In this document: positions 1 to 7,036 of the stretch, in pieces
Position numbering within the stretch: position 1 is the first letter of the stretch
Layout of the letters: every line of letters begins with the position of its first letter
Assembly (NCBI GenBank): GCA_027307295.1
Contig: DAHUXF010000043.1
Span: 1 to 12,257, forward strand
Direction: 5' to 3'
Length of the DNA stretch: 12,257 bases
From: Acidobacteriaceae bacterium
GTDB lineage: Bacteria; Acidobacteriota; Terriglobia; Terriglobales; Acidobacteriaceae
Made by a program: the position numbers and the translations under genes
Notes under the pieces: model-generated
What the model saw: the letters and a program-made list of their open reading frames with translations, nothing else
Database searches by the model: none
What the model was told of the DNA's origin: nothing

Positions 1-2625
1 GGCAGCGTTCGGGCAGGAGAACCCACCGCACACGTTTGTGCCGGAATCCAATCCGTTTCCGGCAAAATCTGCGATTGTTTTGCCGGCAGCGATAGCGCAA
101 TTAATAGCGGCAGCGCTCGCTCCACCGGGGCATCCAGCGGCAGCCGTAGTAGCCGCAATTGCGTTGGTAGCCACTGTCTTGTTAAAGAACCGGACATCGC
201 CTACATGGTTCACATCGATGGCCAGCAGCGTATGTGTGCCGACGTTTCTGACGTAGTCAGCGCTCAAAACCACGCCCTTGCCGAGTTGATGCTCAAACCC
301 GATGTTCATCTGCAGGGAACGCGGGGTCTGGTAATTGGGGGCGAACATGTTGATGCCGTTAATGTTTCCGCCGGCAGCCAGCGTGTTGCCAATAAAGGCA
401 GGATTGCTGGCCGGGCCAACAGCAAGAGTTGCTGCCTGGTAAGCCGCTTGTAACTGCGCCAGTTGCGCATGGACAGTGCCGATGGGCTGTCCGCAAATAG
501 TGGCCAGGTTTACTGGTATGGGTGCACCGCCCGGCATTGTGAAATTGGGATTAACAGCGCCACCGGCGCAAGGCGCTGCTTCTGCCAGGAATAACCCTTG
601 TGCCAGACGGCCCGGACGGTTAAAGAGGTTGTTATTGAAGATGGAGTTCTCAAAGTACAGGCCCGCACCCGCGCGGATGACAGTCCTGGCGTTGCCGGTG
701 GGGTCCCAGGCAAATCCAGCTGTCGGGCTGAAGTTGTGTCCGGGAACGCGAACTCTGTTGCCCAAACCGGCGCCGAAAAGATCGAGAATGTTGCCATTGC
801 ATGGTGTCCCGGCTGCAGCCAGCGGAGCCGCCAGGGCCGGATCTAGTTGCGAACAGGGAATAGGAGCCAGGTCGGAGTCCGTTCTTCCTGTGTCATGCAC
901 ATAACGGATGCCGTAATTGACTGTGAGGTTTGGGCGCATTTTCCATGCATCGCCCACGTACCCCAGTATGCGGTTGTCTGGTCCCAGACCACCGCCGGGA
1001 AGTCCGAAGGCTGGTTTCTCTGAGGAGAAGCCCTGTCCATTGCCCATGAAAACCAGTTGAGCGGGATAGTTCAAAGGGTTGGAAGCCCCACCGGCGAATG
1101 GAGCGTTAAGAGGATTGAAATTGGCCAGCCCTGCGTTCACCGTAGGAGCCAGCGAGAAGAACTTGGCAAACCCGCCGCCCTGGATGTGGTTATAGCCAAA
1201 GCCGTAACGCAGAATGTGCGAATGAACAGTCTTGCTGCCGTCATACTTGGCTTGAGTGTTTTCCTGGTACGTCTTTTGCGGCGCCAGGAGGTTGGTGCCG
1301 GAGCAGAAGGAATCTACTCCGCCCGCCAGGCAAGTCAGGCTCGGTCCAAGGGTGATGCTGACGTCTGGCGCTGGATTAAAGACGCCGGACTTCGTAGCAT
1401 CGATGATGCCGTTACGGAACTTGGTAAAGCCGAAGCGGACAGCATGCGTGAATGATCCGGTATTGAAATCCACACCGGCAGCATGCACGGGCGTGTTATT
1501 GGCGTTGGTGAAAGGCTGGAAGCTGTTGGGGATAAAGCCCTTGGTGCTGTGGTTCTGCTCATACGAGAAGCGGTAAAACAACTTGTATTTATCATTGGGA
1601 TGCCAATCCAGCTTGGCAATCCCTTCTGTATCGCGGAAGGGCGAATTGAACCCGCCAATATTGGAAGCGAGTGGGCCACCGCTGGCCACGGTTTCAATCT
1701 GGTCCTGCTTCAGCCGTTCTGCATCCACAAAGAAAAACAGCTTGTTCGCCAGGATTGGTCCGCCGAATTCGCCTCCAAAATTGTTGCGCTGGAAAGGAAC
1801 GTCAACGTTGGCGATCTTAGCGCCCAGAGTGTGATCGCGGAAAAGATAAAACCCCTGGCCATGCCATTTGTTCGATCCTGACTTGGTGACCACGTTTACT
1901 GCGCCGGACGAGGTCAGCTCAGTGGAAAGATCCAGCGAAGACTGGCTCACCTGAAATTCTGAAATTGCGCTGGCCGGAAGGTTCTGCGTGGTGGTGCCGA
2001 CGGTCTCGTCGGAAATATCGATGCCGTCCACTTCAATACGGGCGGTACGGCCAAAGCGTCCACCGTATGAGATGGAAGAGAAGCCGTTCTTGGTGGGATC
2101 AAAGTTGCCGCCATCCTGAATCTGCACGCCCGGCTCAAGCTGGGCCAGATCAAGGAAGTTGCGGCCATTGATAGGCAGGTTTTCAATCTGCTCCGTGTTA
2201 AGCACACCTTGTACAGTTGCCTGCTCAGTATTGATGGCAACGGCAGCTCCGGTGACTTCAACCACTTCCGTCGATTGCCCCACGGTCATTTTGATGTTTC
2301 CGGAGGCGGTATTGCCGACCTGCACGGGAATCGTCAGAACCTGGGTCTGGAAGCCTTTGGATTCAATGCGTACTTCATAGTTGCCCGGGACCAGAGCGCC
2401 GGAGGCATACGTGCCAGATCCTCCGCTGGAGACCTTGCTGCTCTGTCCGGTGTCTTTGTTGGTAATGGTAATAGTCGCATTCGGGACTACTGCGCCGTTG
2501 GGATCAGTGACCGTGCCTTGAATGCTGCCCGTGGCTACGGTCGATTGCGCGCCTGCGGGTAGCAGGGCGAAAGTGGTAAAGCTAATACATAGGATAAAAA
2601 CAAACCAGAACTTCAGATTCCTCAT
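1..2625 (-). CDS. TonB-dependent receptor, Oar-like, with carboxypeptidase-regulatory-like N-terminal domain (partial, C-terminus off left edge)
   Basis: This is an outer-membrane beta-barrel receptor of the kind that imports or binds large substrates using TonB energy; the substrate cannot be told from sequence. The frame is open for 875 codons from an ATG at 2625 to base 1 with no stop, so the C-terminal barrel is missing. Residues 1-27 are a signal peptide (basic start, hydrophobic core, AGAQS cleavage region). Residues about 32-115 are a CarboxypepD_reg-like Ig fold (GSIQGTVTDPNGAVVPNA, then NYEVRIESKGFQ). About 135-250 is the plug, with LPINGRNF at 150-157, a motif typical of Oar-like receptors. 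The rest is barrel with many aromatic strands. The start is supported by a strong ribosome site, GGAGGAAGAGG, just upstream. Full-length relatives usually exceed 1,000 residues. It is transcribed divergently from lemA. The class is confident, the ligand unknown. Confidence 0.93.
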   Translation of the reverse strand, partial: MRNLKFWFVFILCISFTTFALLPAGAQSTVATGSIQGTVTDPNGAVVPNATITITNKDTGQSSKVSSGGSGTYASGALVPGNYEVRIESKGFQTQVLTIPVQVGNTASGNIKMTVGQSTEVVEVTGAAVAINTEQATVQGVLNTEQIENLPINGRNFLDLAQLEPGVQIQDGGNFDPTKNGFSSISYGGRFGRTARIEVDGIDISDETVGTTTQNLPASAISEFQVSQSSLDLSTELTSSGAVNVVTKSGSNKWHGQGFYLFRDHTLGAKIANVDVPFQRNNFGGEFGGPILANKLFFFVDAERLKQDQIETVASGGPLASNIGGFNSPFRDTEGIAKLDWHPNDKYKLFYRFSYEQNHSTKGFIPNSFQPFTNANNTPVHAAGVDFNTGSFTHAVRFGFTKFRNGIIDATKSGVFNPAPDVSITLGPSLTCLAGGVDSFCSGTNLLAPQKTYQENTQAKYDGSKTVHSHILRYGFGYNHIQGGGFAKFFSLAPTVNAGLANFNPLNAPFAGGASNPLNYPAQLVFMGNGQGFSSEKPAFGLPGGGLGPDNRILGYVGDAWKMRPNLTVNYGIRYVHDTGRTDSDLAPIPCSQLDPALAAPLAAAGTPCNGNILDLFGAGLGNRVRVPGHNFSPTAGFAWDPTGNARTVIRAGAGLYFENSIFNNNLFNRPGRLAQGLFLAEAAPCAGGAVNPNFTMPGGAPIPVNLATICGQPIGTVHAQLAQLQAAYQAATLAVGPASNPAFIGNTLAAGGNINGINMFAPNYQTPRSLQMNIGFEHQLGKGVVLSADYVRNVGTHTLLAIDVNHVGDVRFFNKTVATNAIAATTAAAGCPGGASAAAINCAIAAGKTIADFAGNGLDSGTNVCGGFSCPNAA

Positions 2626-3006
2626 TCCTCTTCCTCCAACTGTGGTAACCCGTATTGGAAACGGGCCTGTGGCTCGTGATGGCCGGAATCCAGCCCGGAA
2701 CTTGCTTGGCTGAGTATGCAAGAGCAATCATTGCTGTTTCTACATCACAGCATGAGCGATGCCAGACCATTTTTTATGTAATCAAATGAAAACAAAGGAG
2801 AAATCTATTCACCAGAGCGCTGAAAGAGCCCCTTTGATACTGATTTCCATAGATGCTCCGCATTTAATTTACTGAATTTCATAACCTGTGCGCGTCTGAA
2901 AGGGTTATTACCTGCCTGCAATTTGCACCCTGCCGATTCAGTGTGATACCTTCCGACGCAACTGTAAAAAAATCATTTGTGCAGCAGCTTTGATGGGGGA
3001 GGAACA
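2626..3006. other. Divergent intergenic region between the receptor and lemA
   Basis: This 381-base gap must hold the promoters of both flanking genes. On the receptor side, 2649-2665 can form a short hairpin (CCCGT, 7-base loop, ACGGG) that would lie in the receptor's 5' leader, about 24 bases before its start codon. The centre (about 2770-2890) is AT-richer than the coding sequence. A candidate lemA promoter is listed separately. No convincing small gene is seen; short open frames here lack ribosome sites. Confidence 0.6.
2923..2950 (+). promoter_or_regulatory. Candidate sigma70-like promoter for lemA
   Basis: TTGCAC at 2923-2928 is followed after 16 bases by GATACC at 2945-2950, with a TG at 2942-2943 giving an extended -10 element. 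It lies about 57 bases before the lemA start codon. The -35 box matches the consensus in 4 of 6 positions and the -10 in only 3 of 6, so this is a guess resting on spacing and location. Confidence 0.3.
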
Positions 3007-3561
3007 ATGACAGGCCTGCTTGTGATTGGCATAGTCGTGGTCGGCGCAATTTTTATCCTGGCCGGCATGTACAACAGCCTGGTACAGCTCCGTGTGCGAG
3101 CGGACTCTGCCTGGTCGGACATTGATATTCAGCTCAAACGCCGGCATGACCTGATTCCCAACCTGGTGGAAACAGTCAAGGGATACGCAGCGCATGAAAA
3201 AGGCACTTTTGAGAATATCGCCAAATTCCGTTCTCAAGCCATGCAAGCCACATCGCCGGCGGACAAGGCACAAGCGGAAGGCCAGCTTTCCGGCGCCTTG
3301 AAAAGCCTGTTTGCGGTGGCGGAGAATTATCCGGAGTTAAAGGCCTCAGAGCAGTTCACCGGATTGCAGAGCTCATTGAACTCCATTGAGGACAACATCC
3401 AGAATGCGCGGCGCTATTACAACGCGGTAGTGCGGGATTTCAATACTCGCGTGCAATCATTTCCCACCAACATCCTGGCCAACATGTTTGGCTTCCATAC
3501 ACGGCAGTTCTTTGAAATGGATGCTCCTGCGGACCGCGAAAACGTGGCCGTGAAGTTCTAA
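3007..3561 (+). CDS. lemA: LemA family membrane protein
   Basis: LemA proteins are small membrane-anchored helical-bundle proteins of uncertain biochemical function. Residues about 3-21 form one N-terminal membrane anchor (LLVIGIVVVGAIFILAGMY). This is followed by the LemA signature YNSLVQLR and AWSDIDIQLKRRHDLIPNLV, then a soluble helical domain ending in FFEMDAPADRENVAVKF. At 184 residues the length is normal for the family. I chose the ATG at 3007 because GGGGGAGGA ends four bases upstream; the TTG at 2977 would put the ribosome site inside the gene. The DUF2207 gene begins four bases after the stop, so the two are almost certainly cotranscribed, a pairing seen in many bacteria. Family assignment is very secure; the role is not known. 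Confidence 0.95.
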   Translation: MTGLLVIGIVVVGAIFILAGMYNSLVQLRVRADSAWSDIDIQLKRRHDLIPNLVETVKGYAAHEKGTFENIAKFRSQAMQATSPADKAQAEGQLSGALKSLFAVAENYPELKASEQFTGLQSSLNSIEDNIQNARRYYNAVVRDFNTRVQSFPTNILANMFGFHTRQFFEMDAPADRENVAVKF

Positions 3562-3565
3562 GCCA

Positions 3566-5317
3566 GTGAGATTCTCCGGCCATGGTCCCGCTCCAGCCTT
3601 CCTGTATGGGAAGATTCTGGTTTCATTCCTGCTGCTATTGGCATTCAGCGTGCCTGGCTGGACGCGCAGCTATCGCATATCAAACTACAACAGCGTGATT
3701 CACGTAGAGGACGATGGTTCAGCCCGCGTCCAGGAGCAGATCACGCTGGTCTTCTCCGGTGAATATCACGGAATCTACAGGAACATCCCGGTCGATTATC
3801 CCGGACCTGGCGGCTCCAACTACACGCTGTTCATCACTCTGGGCCAGATTACGGACGAAAACGGCAATAAGCTCAAGTATGACAAGTCCACCAGCGGCGG
3901 GTTTCTGAAACTCAAGATCTATGTGCCCGGCGCCACGAATTCCACCCGCACCGTTAACATTGAATATACGCTTGCCAATGCCACACGCTTTTTTCCCGAT
4001 CATGACGAGTTTTACTGGAATGTGACCGGGAATGACTGGCCGGTTCCAATCGGTGAGGCAACGGCCACAATTTTCTTTCCGCCCAATACCGAAGGTGAGT
4101 TACAGGCCCAGGCCTTTGAGGGCGTTTACGGGTCTTCCAGCCGTGCCAAAGCTTCAATCGAAGGGCCAAGCGCAAGCATTGCAACAAGTGGCCCTTTGCC
4201 CATGCGGGGAGGTTTGACCGCCGATATTTATATCCCCAAGGGCCTGCTGCATGAACCCAGCGCGATCACCCGTTTCTCCCGTTTTGTGCATAGCAATCCC
4301 ATACTCACGCTGCCACTCTGGGCCTTTGCCGTGATGTTTACCCTGTGGTGGTTCAAGGGACGCGATCCTGATCCAGGGATATCCGTTGCTCCTATGTATG
4401 AGCCGCCGGAGAAAATGAGACCGGCTGAGGTGGGCACGCTGATCGAAGACAGCGTTGCCCCGCGCGATATTACTTCTATCCTGGTGGATATGGCGGTGCG
4501 TGGATACGTCAAGATTGTGGAAACGCAGCACAAAGGCTTCCTGACCACCAGCAAAGATTACGAATTGCAACTGCTCAAGAGCCGCGAGCAGTGGACCGAC
4601 CTTACCGACTATGAGCGCGCCATGCTGGACCAGGTATTTGCCGGCGGCCAAACCACCATGCTCTCCAGCATGCGCAACCATTTCTATACCGCACTACCCA
4701 TGATCAAGAATGAGATTCTGGGCGCTCTGAAAACCAAAGGCATGTACACGCTGGATCCGGAGTCGGCCCTGGGATATTGGGGCGCCGGAGCATTCGTGGT
4801 TGCGCTTCCCTATGTTCTGTTGCAGTGGTCGGGTACTGCGGATTTCCTGAACGCTATTCCCATCGCCGTTGGCAGTGGCGTGGTTGCAGTCCTGATCATC
4901 TTCCTGATTGGTCGGCAGCTCACAGCCAAAAGCCTGAAAGGCGCGCGGACACGAGTGCAGATTCTGGGGTTCCAGGAATTCATGAACCGCGTGGATGCGG
5001 ACCGCCTGAAGCGCATGCCTCCAGACACTTTTGAAAAGTTTCTTCCCTACGCCATGGCCCTGGGGGTGGAGCATCGCTGGGCCAAGGCCTTTGAGGGCAT
5101 CATTCAGAATCCTCCCACCTGGTACCAGTCAGCGGATGGGCATAGCTTCAGCACTTTCTACTTTGTGAACAACCTGGGCTATATGGCGCAGACGGCCAGT
5201 TCTACGTTTGTATCGGCTCCGCGCGCCAGTTCCAGCGGCTCTGGCTGGGGTGGAAGCGGTGGCGGCGGTGGCTTTTCCGGAGGCGGCTTCGGCGGAGGCG
5301 GAGGCGGCGCTTTCTAG
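3566..5317 (+). CDS. DUF2207 domain-containing membrane protein with Gly-rich C-terminus
   Basis: This 583-residue protein is probably in the cytoplasmic membrane. Residues about 16-35 are a signal peptide or first membrane segment. About 36-230 is the extracytoplasmic DUF2207 domain (EFYWNVTGNDWPVPIGEATATI at 148-169 is a family hallmark). A membrane helix at about 245-263 is followed by GRDPDP. Then comes a cytoplasmic region with the conserved stretch KMRPAEVGTLIEDSVAPRDI, two more helices at about 404-421 and 430-449, and RMPPDTFEKFLPYAMALGVE. The tail from about 557 is almost all Gly/Ser and ends GGGGAF, also usual for the family. The start is GTG at 3566, four bases after the lemA stop; I see no good ribosome site, so translational coupling to lemA is likely, and there is no in-frame ATG before the signal segment. 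Function is unknown; the constant LemA partner suggests a shared envelope complex. Confidence 0.92.
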   Translation: MRFSGHGPAPAFLYGKILVSFLLLLAFSVPGWTRSYRISNYNSVIHVEDDGSARVQEQITLVFSGEYHGIYRNIPVDYPGPGGSNYTLFITLGQITDENGNKLKYDKSTSGGFLKLKIYVPGATNSTRTVNIEYTLANATRFFPDHDEFYWNVTGNDWPVPIGEATATIFFPPNTEGELQAQAFEGVYGSSSRAKASIEGPSASIATSGPLPMRGGLTADIYIPKGLLHEPSAITRFSRFVHSNPILTLPLWAFAVMFTLWWFKGRDPDPGISVAPMYEPPEKMRPAEVGTLIEDSVAPRDITSILVDMAVRGYVKIVETQHKGFLTTSKDYELQLLKSREQWTDLTDYERAMLDQVFAGGQTTMLSSMRNHFYTALPMIKNEILGALKTKGMYTLDPESALGYWGAGAFVVALPYVLLQWSGTADFLNAIPIAVGSGVVAVLIIFLIGRQLTAKSLKGARTRVQILGFQEFMNRVDADRLKRMPPDTFEKFLPYAMALGVEHRWAKAFEGIIQNPPTWYQSADGHSFSTFYFVNNLGYMAQTASSTFVSAPRASSSGSGWGGSGGGGGFSGGGFGGGGGGAF

Positions 5318-5346
5318 GGCGGTCCCGAGTGGATGTACCTTGTTCG

Positions 5347-5413
5347 CCGCAGATTTTGCACAGATTAAAACGATTGGCCGCGAATCAACGCGGAAAGTGC
5401 GAATTTTTAGACA
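5347..5413 (+). repeat. Degenerate intergenic repeat, copy 1
   Basis: The core at 5376-5413 begins GGCCGCGAATCAACGCG and matches the reverse complement of 8183-8220 in 34 of 38 positions without gaps. The upstream flank (GCCGCAGATT, then CACAGATTAAAA) looks like further decayed units, giving a rough 10-11-base rhythm of CGCAGATT / CGCGAAT. It lies just after the DUF2207 gene and ahead of the octamer array. It is non-coding; the peptide GRESTRKVRIF that appears in one frame is a by-product of the repeat. Confidence 0.75.
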
Positions 5414-5434
5414 CATTTCGTAAATCTATGTTTT

Positions 5435-5458
5435 CTCCGTGTCTCGGTGCCTCCGTGG
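5435..5458 (+). repeat. Three tandem octamers (CTCCGTGG type)
   Basis: Three head-to-tail 8-base units, CTCCGTGT, CTCGGTGC and CTCCGTGG, sit inside a T-rich context: TTTT before and a run of nine T after a short spacer. Read on the other strand the units are CCACGGAG-like. From memory, and unchecked here, CCACGGAG/ACACGGAG strings occur between genes in many unrelated soil and sediment bacteria, where they produce spurious peptides such as HGGTETRR; that peptide is indeed what the minus strand would encode here. Confidence 0.7.
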
Positions 5459-5499
5459 TAGAAGTTTTTTTTTCTCTGGCGCAGCAACCCTGGAACCAC

Positions 5500-5535
5500 T
5501 CTAAGTAGGTGCTTTTTTCTAAGTAGGTGCTTTTT
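5500..5535 (+). repeat. Perfect 18-base tandem duplication
   Basis: The unit TCTAAGTAGGTGCTTTTT occurs twice, head to tail, at 5500-5517 and 5518-5535 with no mismatch. Perfect identity suggests either recent slippage or selection. Each unit ends in T5 but has no stem before it, so it is not a terminator. Confidence 0.85.
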
Positions 5536-5731
5536 AATGTTTCGGCCTGCCACCCCAGGCAGCCTTCGTAAAACGGCGGTTCCGCCGGCCAAATACTCCA
5601 TCCAGGGCTGCTCTCTTTCGCGGGAATTCGGCATCCTGCTTAAAACACGGCGCATGAAACTTACATCCTATGTAGTTGGCTGCAATTGGTCATGCCTGCC
5701 ACAGAATCTCTAATTTATTTGAGGACTCAAA

Positions 5732-6223
5732 ATGGCCGAGAGTGTGTACCAGAGCTCTGATGTTCCTGATTTTGATACGTACCCCGAGACTCCGCCTCCC
5801 GTCAAAGCGGCCAGCGGACTGAAGCCAGGGTCGGAAGGGGATCGATCTGCGCTGGAAAAGTGCGCTGCCGCGCTGGGCGCTGCCGCCGGCAAGGTGGTGC
5901 GGATTCTGCGCCGGAGAACCGAAGACATGCGAAATCAGCCCCAGCCGGACATCGCCGGTTTTGTTGGAGAAATTGTTGACTACACAAAATACCAACTGGG
6001 AAGAGTACGGGATGGCGCAACAGCCCGCGCGCAGGAGATCGAGCAGTTGGCCAGGGAAAAAGCCACGCTCGTGCTGCGTGAAACACGAGTTGGCCTGGTG
6101 CGCGCCGGGAAAACAGCCCAGCGCGTGGCCAATGATTATCCAGTGCAGGTGGCGCTGGGTGCTGGAGCCATTGGATTGCTGATCGGCATCGGGCTCAGAA
6201 TTCGGAGGGCGAACCGTGCATAA
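5732..6223 (+). CDS. DUF883/YqjD-like membrane-anchored protein
   Basis: This 163-residue protein starts at ATG 5732 after GAGGA with 6-base spacing. The first 50 residues are polar and Pro-rich. The middle (about 55-130) is charged and helical (RILRRRTEDMRNQ, REKATLVLRETRVGLVRAGK). The end is a membrane segment at about 138-155 (VQVALGAGAIGLLIGIGLR) with a basic tail. The closing pattern of helix, NDYP, Gly-rich anchor and Arg tail resembles DUF883 (ElaB/YqjD) proteins, which in E. coli tether ribosomes to the inner membrane in stationary phase; whether this one does so is unknown. It overlaps the next gene by 8 bases, so it heads a three-gene unit. The gene is secure; the family link rests only on architecture and neighbours. 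Confidence 0.8.
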   Translation: MAESVYQSSDVPDFDTYPETPPPVKAASGLKPGSEGDRSALEKCAAALGAAAGKVVRILRRRTEDMRNQPQPDIAGFVGEIVDYTKYQLGRVRDGATARAQEIEQLAREKATLVLRETRVGLVRAGKTAQRVANDYPVQVALGAGAIGLLIGIGLRIRRANRA

Positions 6224-6623
6224 TCATGAAAAGCCGTTGGCGGCCATACTGGCGGAGACAAAAGAAGAATTGAAGCAGTTTATCTCTACTCGCGTGGAAA
6301 TTTTTAAAGCTGACGTCAATGAGCGCATCGGTGTGTTAAAACGCGGCATTCCGCTGATTGTGGGCGGCGCCATCGTGCTGCTTACCGGATGGCTGGTACT
6401 TACCTTTGCCCTGGTCGCGCTGCTTCACACCGCGCTGATTTCCAGCCTATATTCATGGTTCTGGGCTGGACTGATTGTGGCAGCGGCATATTTGCTGGCA
6501 GGTGGAATCGCAGCCTGGCTGGGCTATAAAGGATTGAGTGCCACCGGCATGAAACCGGCGCGTACCCTGGAAGTACTGAAGCAGGACCAGATTTGGATAC
6601 AGAATGAAGCGAGGGGCCAATGA
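6216..6623 (+). CDS. YqjE-like / phage holin superfamily membrane protein
   Basis: This 135-residue protein has a charged N-terminal helix (ETKEELKQFISTRVEIFKADV) followed by two hydrophobic segments at about 44-70 and 79-103 joined by a short turn, and a polar C-terminus. That is the layout of the YqjE/putative holin superfamily III. The 'holin' name is only a family label: no phage gene is nearby, and such proteins are common chromosomal partners of YqjD-like proteins. The start is GTG at 6216, inside the end of the previous gene, with GGAGGG at 6203-6208; the overlap implies coupled translation. The next gene overlaps by 4 bases (ATGA). Confidence 0.85.
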   Translation: MHNHEKPLAAILAETKEELKQFISTRVEIFKADVNERIGVLKRGIPLIVGGAIVLLTGWLVLTFALVALLHTALISSLYSWFWAGLIVAAAYLLAGGIAAWLGYKGLSATGMKPARTLEVLKQDQIWIQNEARGQ

Positions 6624-6832
6624 AGGGTGGAATCCGCGTGGAAGTATTAGAAAAGCGGGCTGCTGACGAGCGCCGGCAGTTGCATAACTCAGTAGCAGAA
6701 CTGCGGCAGACCGTCCAGACCAGGCTTGACGTTAAACGCAACGTGCGAAACCACTTGCCGCTAATAGCCGGTTCTTTGGCATTATTAGGGCTGGCCGTGG
6801 GCTACTCCGTTACCGGGGTCTTTACGGATTAA
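6620..6832 (+). CDS. Small DUF3618-like membrane protein
   Basis: This 70-residue protein has an amphipathic, charged first half (EKRAADERRQLHNSVAELRQ, then TRLDVKRNVRNHL) and one membrane segment at about 47-66 (LPLIAGSLALLGLAVGYSV). The ERRQLHNSVAELRQ...LDVK pattern recalls DUF3618 proteins. ATG 6620 overlaps the upstream stop as ATGA, with GAGGGG at 6611-6616. A GTG at 6638 is possible but worse placed. As the third gene of the unit it probably works with the two upstream membrane proteins; all three have a charged helix next to a short anchor. The specific role is unknown. Confidence 0.8.
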   Translation: MKGGIRVEVLEKRAADERRQLHNSVAELRQTVQTRLDVKRNVRNHLPLIAGSLALLGLAVGYSVTGVFTD

Positions 6833-6958
6833 CCTCTGAGCTACCCCCCAACCCGCCTAAGTGCGGTATCGCCAGCGAATTCGGGCCTTTCCCCGCTTAT
6901 TCCCAGTGAATCGTATTGCTTAGAATACAGGAATCCTCTACTCTGCTTTTAGCATTCA

Positions 6959-6967
6959 TGGTATAAA
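6959..6967 (+). promoter_or_regulatory. Candidate extended -10 promoter for the PilZ unit
   Basis: TGG followed by TATAAA (TGnTATAAA) matches an extended -10 element except for the last base. No -35 box is seen at the right distance, which extended -10 promoters tolerate. Transcription would begin near 6974, leaving a leader of about 60 bases that contains an inverted repeat: CCACCC at 6986-6991 pairing with GGGTGG at 7013-7018, or alternatively ACCC at 7002-7005 with GGGT at 7013-7016. Confidence 0.35.
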
Positions 6968-7036
6968 ACTTCCATTCGTACGCTTCCACCCATCCCGTGC
7001 GACCCATTTTTGGGGTGGGGCCCTTGAGGAGAGTTA

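Larger units (their letters stand above)
5318..5731. other. Repeat-rich intergenic region
   Basis: This 414-base gap holds three repeat elements listed separately: the degenerate CGCGAAT-type relic (about 5347-5413), three tandem octamers (5435-5458) and an 18-base perfect tandem duplication (5500-5535). It also has two small inverted repeats: GCCTG/CAGGC around 5545-5560, and CGGCGG TT CCGCCG at 5574-5587. None ends in a T-run as an intrinsic terminator should. An open frame on the minus strand (5407-5655) is just translated repeat and has no ribosome site. The last 80 bases should contain the promoter of the 5732 unit, but no box pair stands out. Confidence 0.7.

Noticed and set aside
476..904. 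Open frame of about 140 codons on the plus strand
   Set aside because: It lies wholly inside the minus-strand receptor gene, which has a signal peptide, recognisable domains and an uninterrupted 875-codon frame.
4154..4681. 175-codon open frame on the minus strand
   Set aside because: Antisense to the DUF2207 gene; no ribosome site and a composition typical of a shadow frame.
5407..5655. 82-codon open frame on the minus strand with peptide HGGTETRR and a KKHLLR repeat
   Set aside because: It is the translation of the octamer array and of the 18-base duplication, without a ribosome site; not a gene.
6216..6623. Phage holin implying a prophage
   Set aside because: The family name is historical; no lysin, integrase or structural phage gene is nearby and the overlap with YqjD-like and DUF3618-like genes points to a chromosomal envelope unit.
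6916..6944. TTGCTT and TACTCT as a sigma70 promoter for the PilZ gene
   Set aside because: Only 3 of 6 matches in each box; the extended -10 at 6959-6967 is better.
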